Source: Sphingomonadales bacterium
GTDB taxonomy: Bacteria; Pseudomonadota; Alphaproteobacteria; SMXS01
DNA length: 64,000 bases
Direction of reading: 5' to 3'
NCBI GenBank assembly: GCA_022844405.1
Contig: JALHLV010000009.1
Span: 67,001 to 131,000 of the forward strand
Both the position numbers and the translations under genes were made by a program. The notes under the pieces are model-generated. The model ran no database searches and was not told where the DNA came from. It saw only the letters and a list, made by a program, of their open reading frames with translations. Positions 9,312 to 18,300 of this stretch are shown one piece after another. The first letter of the stretch is position 1. Each line of letters starts with the position of its first letter.

Positions 9312-12300
9312 CTAGAAGTGGAGCCGGACGCCGCCGCTGATGACGTGCTCGCTGAAGCTTCCGCCGATTTCGCCCGAGTAGTCGAGATACAGGCTGAACA
9401 TCTCGGAAACCTTGCCGCTGACGCCGGCGCCGAAGATGACCGTGGTCTCGCGCGGCACCTGGCCGAAGACGGTGAAGCTCGTGCCCGGCGCACCCTGGAA
9501 CCCAGAGGTGATCGGACGGAGATCGTCTTCGAACTCGTTGGCGATACCGACGCGGACATAAGGCATCCAGCCGCCGCCGTTGCCGGCCAGGAACGTCTTG
9601 GACAGACGCAGCTGGGCGGTACCGCGGACACTCTTGACCGACTGGCCGTCGACATCCAGGAGGAACACGGCCGCGTTGCCGGTGCCGGTCTCCGAGAAGC
9701 CGTCCTGCTTCACCTTGGCGTAGGACAGGGCCAGTTCAGGCGACAGCTTCCAGCCGGAGTTACCCATGTCGAAGCTGTAGCCGCCCTTGCCGTAGAAGTA
9801 GGTGATGTCGCCGTCATAGTCGGCGGTGGCGATCTGCGAGACGTTGCCGATGCCGCTGCCGAACTGGATGTTGCGGATGCTCTCGATGTTCATGTCACCG
9901 ATGCCGCCGCCGGCGTTCACGAACCAGCTCTGGGTGAAGTAGCTGATGTAGCCGCCCACCTGCCAGCTGTCGACGTCGCCTTCCTTGGTGCCGTTCTTGG
10001 CGTCGACGTCGGAGTTGCCGAAGCCGCCGAGGATACCGATCAGGAAGTTGGGGTTGATCAGGTAGTCGAAGCCCGCATAGCCGGTCAGGGTCTCGTACTT
10101 GTACTCCAGCCAGCCCTCGTCGCTGCCGTCGTCGATGTTGGCGTTGCCCCACGATCCGGCGAGCCAGAAGGTGGCGCGACGGTCGCTGGCGCTGGAGCCG
10201 ACCGCGGAGTCGTCACCCACGTTCATCACGACGCGGTTCTGTTGACCGCCCGAGAAGCCCTGGGCTTCGATGGTCCGGATGTAGGCCTGCTGCTCGGCGC
10301 CACGGGCGATCGAGAAGCCGACTTCGTTGAAGGCGTTGTACCACTCGGGGTGCAGCGCATCCAGGGCAGCCGGGATGTCGGTCGCCGTGCCCACCAGGGC
10401 GATGGCGGCGTGCAGCGGATCCTCGTTGAGGCCGTACTTGGTGAGCGTGTCGAGATACTCGCCGGTCAGAGTCTGGTTGAGTGTGGTGCCCTTGGGCTCG
10501 AAGTTCGGGATCGAGATGATCCGCACCCGGTCCGGCAGGTACTGCAGATAGGCCTTCAGCAGCTGCTGGCGAACCTCGGTGACGGTTTCGTCTTCCTCGG
10601 TCGTCGGATCGTCGGCCACCGCGTAGCGAACGACCACCGCGCCGTCGTTGGGACCGCCGTCGAAGCCCTTCTCGTCGAACTTACCGGTGACGCCGCCCTC
10701 GGCCACGATGATATCCCAGACCTTCGCGTCCTTCGAGAAGTCGGCGTTGTTCTTGGCGATACCCTTCGCGTCCACATCGGCGATGCCGTCGGGGATGGCG
10801 TAGAGCGGGTTCGGAATGAAGCACGAGTCGGCGCCGTCCGGATCATCGCCGCAGCCGGTCTTGTCCGGATCGACGATGGTCGGCGACTGGCTGTTGTCGA
10901 CCAGGTCGACGAACTCGCCGTCGAGGCGGATATCCAGACGGCCGTCGACCGTGGCGTTGCCGTCGAGCACCGTGGAGACCTTGTAGGACACGCCGTCCGG
11001 AACACCGTCCGCACCGCCCTTGCCAGCCACGATGGTGTCGACCTTGGTCTTGGTTTCGCCATCGACAACGATGGTGAAGTCGTTGACGCCGTCGCCCTTC
11101 GTGCCGTCGGTAACCTTGCCGTCGGCGCCCTGGGTGACCAGATCGACCGGACCCGGACCCTTGGTGTCGAAGGTCGAGCCGGTGAACGCGGTGGTGACGC
11201 CGGACTTCTTGACCAGCAGCAAGTCGCCCTTGCCGTCATCCTTCAGGTCGGCCTGGAACTGGCTGCCCCAGTTGGTGACGACCTCGCGGCCAGCCTGGTT
11301 CTTGAAGACCTGGTTGCCCTTGGCGTCCTTCGACTCGTCCACATCCTTGGTGGCCGGGTCATCCGCGACCGCGATCTTGTAGTTGGTGACGCCGGTTGCC
11401 CTGCCATCCATCTTGACGTTGCCGACCACGGTCAGCGTGCCGATACGGGTGATCTCGTCGCCCGGGGCCAGCGTCGCGTAGCGCGGGCTGTCGGTGGTGA
11501 AGTCGAACGGTCCGGCGAACTCCTCGGCCACCCAGCCCGCGGGCAGGGTGATCGTGGGATACAGCTTGCCGGCATCGTCCACGGTGTAGAGCAGGTCGAC
11601 CTTGACCGGCGGATCTTCCTCGTCTTCGGCCGGAACGAACTTGAAGTCGTCAGTACCGTCGCCCTTGGTCGCGTCGGTGATCTTGCCATCCTCGCCCTGA
11701 GTGATCAGATCGCCCGGAGCCGTGCCGATGATCAGCGAACCGCGCGCCTCGGAGAACAGCGTCTGGCTGACGATGTTGTCTTCGTCGGCGCCCACCAGGA
11801 AGGTCTTGTCGCCCTGGACGGCGCCGCTCAGGTTGACGCCGCCATTGCCGCCATTGGCGCCGGGGTTGGTCACGATCGTGCCGTGGCCGCCCAGGATGCC
11901 GCCGGACAGGACGTCCACGACCGGAGAGGTCAGGACCGCCTTGCTGTTGGTGTTGACGTCGAAGGTCGACGGCTCCAGTTCGCCCTCTTCCTCGTCGGTC
12001 GGTTCGCCCGGGATTTCGGTGATCACCGTGCCGCCGATGTTGAGGCGGCCATTGTCGACGATGGTGCCGACCGTGCCGGAGATCATGGCGATGGTGTCGT
12101 CACCGGTGGCGGCTTCCTCGTCGAGGACGCCGTTGCCGTTGCCGTCGACATCCACCAGCGTCCACAGGTTGGTGCCGTCGATCTTGACGTTGCCGTTGAG
12201 GCTCCAGGTGCCGACCGGGAATGGCTGGTTCTCCAGCACCGGGTTGCCGATGGCAGCGGACATCTCGATACCGTCCTCCGGACCGACGCTGTAGATGTCG

Positions 12301-15300
12301 TCCTGGGTGAGCCGGTCGTTCACATACATCACCTCCGCTTCGGTGATGTTGCTGGCCAGGTCCTGGTAGCCTTCGCCGAACAGGATGACTGCGTCGAGCC
12401 CGGTATCCACGTTCGGGGTCGATACGAAGCCCACGGCGGTGCCGCCGGCGGATTCGTCCACGTCCTTGGTGGTCGGGTCGTCCTTGATCAGGCCGAGGAC
12501 CCCGGCGGTCTCCAGCGTCTGGCCGAGATTGACATCGCCGTTCAGGGTCGAGCCGATCTCCAGGGCCAGCACGTCGTCGCCGGCCTGGGTCCAGATGTGG
12601 CCGTTGATGGTGCCGCCCGCGAAGTTGGCGACATACTCGTTGCCTTCGCCGCCCAGGATCGCGAAGCGGTTGCTGAGCTGCTGCGGCGGAACCGCATCCT
12701 TGGCTTCGTTCACGTCCTTGGTGGCCGGGTCATCCGGGACTGCCGGAATTTCGGCCGAGAAGGTGTTGGCGCCGTTGATCTCACCCCAGTTGAAGATGAA
12801 GACCTCGAGGCCCACCTCGCCCTCACGGGTGTCGATGGCCGCGACCGGATCGGCGCCCTTGCCGTTGATGTAGTCCAGGGCGCCCTTCGATTCGTCCACG
12901 TCCTTCGTGGCGGGGTCGTCCACCAGCGGCGTCGGCAGGGTGCCGAGGTCGGTGGCGCTGATCTCGCCGAAGTTGTCGATCTGCACCGAGTCTTCGCCGC
13001 CGTTGATCGGGCCGTCCTCGTAGAGGTAGCCGGCCTCGCCGCCGGTGATCAGGCCGTTGGTGTCGTTGACGATGTAGGTCGACTGGCTGCCGTCCTCGCC
13101 GTTGAAGTCGCTGCCATCGGTGATGCCGGTGTGCTTGCCGATGATCTTGCCGTCATTGTAGACGACGCTGCGGTTGGCGGTGGTGTGGATGCCGTCGTCG
13201 TTCTGGCCCTGGATCAGCGAGTTGGTGTAGTTGCCGACGAAGAGGTCCTCGCCGCCGACGTCGATACCGTCGTCCTTGCCGATGATCCGGCCCTCGTCGA
13301 GGTCCTCGCCGAAGCCTTCGGACAGGTTCTCGATGTTGGTCCAGACGGAGCTGCCGCTACCGAGGTTCGAGGAGATGCCGTCGCTGTTCTGGCCGGTGAT
13401 CGTGCCGCCGATGTTATCGACGAACAGATCGCCATTGGTGTTGTCGATGCCGTCCCAGAAGCCGGTGATCGAGCCGTAGCTGAGGATCTCGTTGTTGCCG
13501 CCGCTGTTGATGTCGATGCCGTCGCCTTCCTGGCCCCAGATCGAGGCGTTGTCGTCGAGCGAGGTGCCGTTCTGGATGTCGTTGTTGCTGCCGTCGAGTT
13601 CGATGCCTTCGTCCTCGCCGGTGATGCTGCCGGTGCTGAAGACGGAGTTGCTGTTGCCGTCGATCTCGATGCCGTCATCGCTCTCGCCGATGATGGAGCC
13701 ATTGACGTTGTCGATGTCGTTGGAGTTGCCGTCGACTTCGATGCCGTCATCGCCGCCGACCACGGTGCCGCCATCGATGTCGACGACGTTGCTGTCGCCC
13801 TCGATGTCGATGCCGTCGTCACCGCCATCGATCAGGTTCGAGCTGTAGATGTAGTTGCTGTTGCCGTTGGCCTCGACGCCGTTGTTGCCGCCGAGCACCT
13901 GGCTGTAGTTGTACAGGCTGTTGCCGCCGGTATCGAAGTCGACGCCGTCGTCACCGCCCTGGATCAGGTCGTTGTTGGTGACGACGTTCCCGGAACCGCT
14001 GAGCACGGAGACACCGTCATTGGTGCCGGTGATGGTGTTGCTGTTGGTGACCCCGTTCGTCGAACCGTTGATCTCGACGCCGTCATCGCCGCCGTTGATG
14101 GTGCCGGTCGAGGTGTTGGTCAGTATGTTGCCGCTGCCCAGCTGGACGCCATCGTCAGTGGTGCCCTTGACGGATCCGCTGTTGGTGATGGTGTTGCTGC
14201 CGACAGCCACGATGCCGTCCTGCTGGCCCAGGATCCAGTTGCTGTTGGTGATCGTGTTGCCGAAGTCGGCGTTGATGCCGATGTTGCCGGCGTCGATTTC
14301 GCCCGAGTTGGTGATCGTGTTGCCGTCGTCGACGTCGATGCCGATGTTGCCGGCGTCGATGTCGTCGGTGTTGGTGATCTTGTTGAGATCGTCACCGTCG
14401 ATGCCGTTGTTCTCGCCGGTGATGTTGCCGTTGTTGGTCACCTCGTTCGAGTCGTTCACCACGATGCCGTTCCAGCCCTTGATGTTGCCGGTGCTGGTGT
14501 TGGTGATCGTGTTGCTGTCGACGGCGTTGATGCCGTCGCCGTCGTTGTTGTCGTCGCTGTCGGCGGTGAGCGTGCCGGTGTTGACGATCGTGTTCAGGCT
14601 GCCGGCCTCGATGCCGTTGTCCTTGGCGATGATCGTCACGGGCGAGTTGTTCTCGATGTAGTTCTTGTCGCCCGCCACGATGCCGTCGTCGCCGGCGGTG
14701 ATCGTGCCGTTGTTGACCACTTTGTTGTCGTCGTCGACCACGATGCCATCGTTGGTGACGGTGATGATGCCGTCATTGAGGATGTCGTTGCGGTCGTCGC
14801 CAACGATGCCGTTCCAGCCGGTGATCGTGCCGTTGTTCTCGACATTGTTGTCCGACGTCACGGTGATGCCGTTGCCGTCGCTGTTCTTGTCGGTGTCGGC
14901 GTTGATGGTGCCGTTGTTGATGATGGTGAAGAAGCCCTGGTCGGCCACGATGCCGTCATCCTTGGCGTTGATCGTGCCCAGCCAGACCAGCGATTCATAG
15001 GCATTCACCAGCCCGCCATACTCGTACTCGATGCCGTCGTCGCCGGCATTGATGACCGTATTGGCGTTGTGTTGGAAGGTGTTGCCGTCCACGTCCACCA
15101 GGATGCCGTCGGCGCCCGCGTCGATCTTGACGTTGGTCAGGTCGACGTCGTTGCCCGTCCCGCTGTCGAACCACACGCCGTTCTGGCCAGCGTTGATGGT
15201 CGCGGCGATGTCGACGAAGTTCTGGTTGCCGTTGATCTGGATACCGTCCTTGCCGGCGATGACGTCCTTCGAGGTGACGTTGTTCTGGTTGCCGTTGATG

Positions 15301-18300
15301 TTGATGCCGTCGTCATTGACGCTGCTGATGTCGTCGACGGCGAACACGTTGTTCTGGTTGCCGGTGATGCCGACGCCCGCGCCGCTGACCGTGGCGATGT
15401 CGTCGAGCGACGTCACCGTGTTCTGGTTGCCGGTGATGCTGGCGCCGCCGAGCAGGCCGTTGATGTCGGCGCCACCCACGTTGTTCTGGTTGCCCAGGAT
15501 GATCACGCCTGGATCGCCGTTGATCGAGCCGGTGGCGCTGACGTTGTTGAACGCGCCCTTGATATCGACGCCGTCGCCGGTGCCGTCGCCGGCGCCGGGG
15601 AAGCTGTCGCCGTTGATGTCGCCATCCACCCTGACGATGTTGTTCACGCCGACGATCGCGACGCCGTCGTCACCGCCGGTGACCGTGCCGGAATCGACGG
15701 TGTTGTTGTCGCCGAGGATGCCGATGCCGTCGCCGGACGTGCCGGTGGTGGTGCCGTCGATGTCGATGTCGTTGGAATCGCCATCGATGTAGACGCCGTC
15801 ATCGGTGCCCGAGACGTTGCCGTCGGCCTCGATGGTGTTGTTGTCACCCTCGACGTTGACGCCGTCACCGGCAAAACCGGTGATATCCTCGCCGGTCACG
15901 GTGTTGTTCGAGCCGTCGATCACCACGCCAGCGGTACCGCCGGAGATGTCGGCATCCTCGCCGGCCGCGGCGACGCTGTTGTTGTTGCCCGAGACATCGA
16001 CGCCGTTGCCGTCGCGGCCGGTGATGTCGCCGAACGCCACGACGCTGTTGTTGATGCCCTCGATCTCGACGCCGTCGTCTTCGCCGGTGATGGGGCCGCC
16101 CGAGAGCACGTCGTTGCCCAGCCCGAAGATGTTAACGCCGTCATTGGCGGTCGACAGGATGGCGCCGTCGGTCGTCACCGAGTTGTTGTTGCCGTTCAGG
16201 CCGACGCCGGGGCCGTCCTCGCCGCTGATCGTCGCGGCGTCGATGGTGTTGCTGTTGCCGTTGATGACGACGCCGCCGCTGCCGGTGCCGCTGACGCCGA
16301 TGTCTTCACCGCTGACGGTATTGTTGTTGCCGTCGATCAGAACGCCGTGGCCGTAGCCGGCCTGCTCGACGTCGCCGATGATGTCGCCGTCCACCTGGAT
16401 GGCGTTGTTGTCGCCGGCGATGTAGATCGCGTCGCCGTCGCCGGACACCTTCGTGGCGTCGACATTGTTGCTGTCGCCGTCGATGTCGACGCCGCTGTCG
16501 CCGCCGAAGATTTCTCCGGTGTCGATCAGGTTGCTGTCGCCGTCGATCCTGACACCATCGTCGAATCCGCCGTTGATGCTGGTCGAGGTCACTTCGTTGT
16601 TGTTGCCGGTGATCGCGACGCCAGTGTCCTCGCCGCTGATCGAGCTCGCCGCGCTGACCGAGTTGCTGCTGCCGGTGATCACCACGCCGTCGCCGTCTTC
16701 GCCGCTGATGAACGCGCCGGAGTCGACGATGTTGCCGGTGCCCGAGATGACCACGCCGTCATCGGTGCCCGCCATCGCGGTGGTCGAGGAGACCTGGTTG
16801 GCGTTGCCGTCGATGACGACCGCGTCCTCGCCGTAGATCGCACCGGCGCTGGTGACCACGTTGGAGGTGCCGGTGATGTCGACGCCATTGCCGTCGCCAT
16901 CGTCATCGCTGTCGCCGTCGATGTCGCCGACGGTGCTCGCGACCGTGTTGTTGTTGCCGTTGCTGATCACCACGCCGCCGTCGGTGCCGCTGATCGAGGC
17001 GCCGCTGACGTCGTTGTTGTTGGAGTTGGTGATCACCACGCCCGGATCGCCGCTGATGGCGCCGCCGACAGTGACGGTGTTGCTGCCGCCGCCGAAGATA
17101 TCGACGCCGTCGCCGCCGAACGCGTCGTCGATGTCGCCGGTCACGTCGCCGTCGACATTGACCACGTTGCCGGTGGCGGTCTCGAGGTAGATGCCGTCGT
17201 CCTCGCCGCTCACGTCGCCGTCGATATCGACGCTATTGGTGTTGCCGCCGATGTGGATGCCGTCGTCGCCGCCCTGCAGGTCCAGGTCGTCGGTCGAATC
17301 GAAGGTGTTGCTGTCGCCGTTGATCTCCAGCGCGTCGCCGGTGCGGCCCTTCAGCTCGGGATCGATGCCCGCGCCGCCCTCGTAATCGACGTCGTTGTCG
17401 TCGCCGTCGAGCACGATGCCGTCATTGTCGCCCCACACGGTCACGCCGTCCTCGATCTCGAGGCTGTTGTCGTCCTCGAGGAAGATGCCGTCGCCGCCCT
17501 TGCTCAGCGTCGTGGTGACCTTGGTCGTGCCGCTCAGCTCGATGTCGTTGTCCTCGTCGGAATAGATGCCGGCGCCGGTGCCGCCCTCGATGAGGCCGGA
17601 AAAGCTGAGGAAATCGTTTTCTTCATCGTTCAGGGCGACGCCGTTGGTGCCGCCTTTGATGTCGCCGTAGTTCTCGATGTAGTTCTGCTCGCCGTTGACC
17701 TGGATACCGTCCTCGCCGGCGACGATGTTGCCGTCCGCCTCGTTGGTGACCAGGTTGCCGAAGCTGAACGGACCCTTCTGGCCGTCCATGACGATGCCGT
17801 TACCGCCGATCGAATTGATGTCGCCGCTGTTGGTGACGACGTTCGAGTGGCCGACATTGATGCCGTCGCCGCCACCTTCATTGTCGTCGTCGGCGTTGAT
17901 GGTGCCTTCGTTGTCGATGATGTTGTAATGCTCGGCGACGATGCCGTCGTCATTGGCGGTGATGGTGGCTTCGCTGTCGTTGTCGATGAGCTGCTCACCG
18001 CCCGGGATGCCCAGGCCGCTCTTGGCGTCGATGCCGTCGTCGGCCGCGATGATGGTGTTGCCGTTGTAGATTTCCTGCTGGTCGTAGCCGTTCTTGACCA
18101 GGCCGAGCAGGCTCAGGCCGTCGACGCTGGCGTGAATGCCGTCGCCGCCGGCGCCGTTGTCCTGGTTCTCGTCGTCGCCGCTCTCGAGCGTGGTGTTGTC
18201 GATATCGTCGATAAAGGTGTCGCCGCGGGTGTCGATGATGCCGTCGTTGACGATCGTGTTGCTCTCGCCGATCACCTGGATGCCGTGGCTGTCGCCGTTG

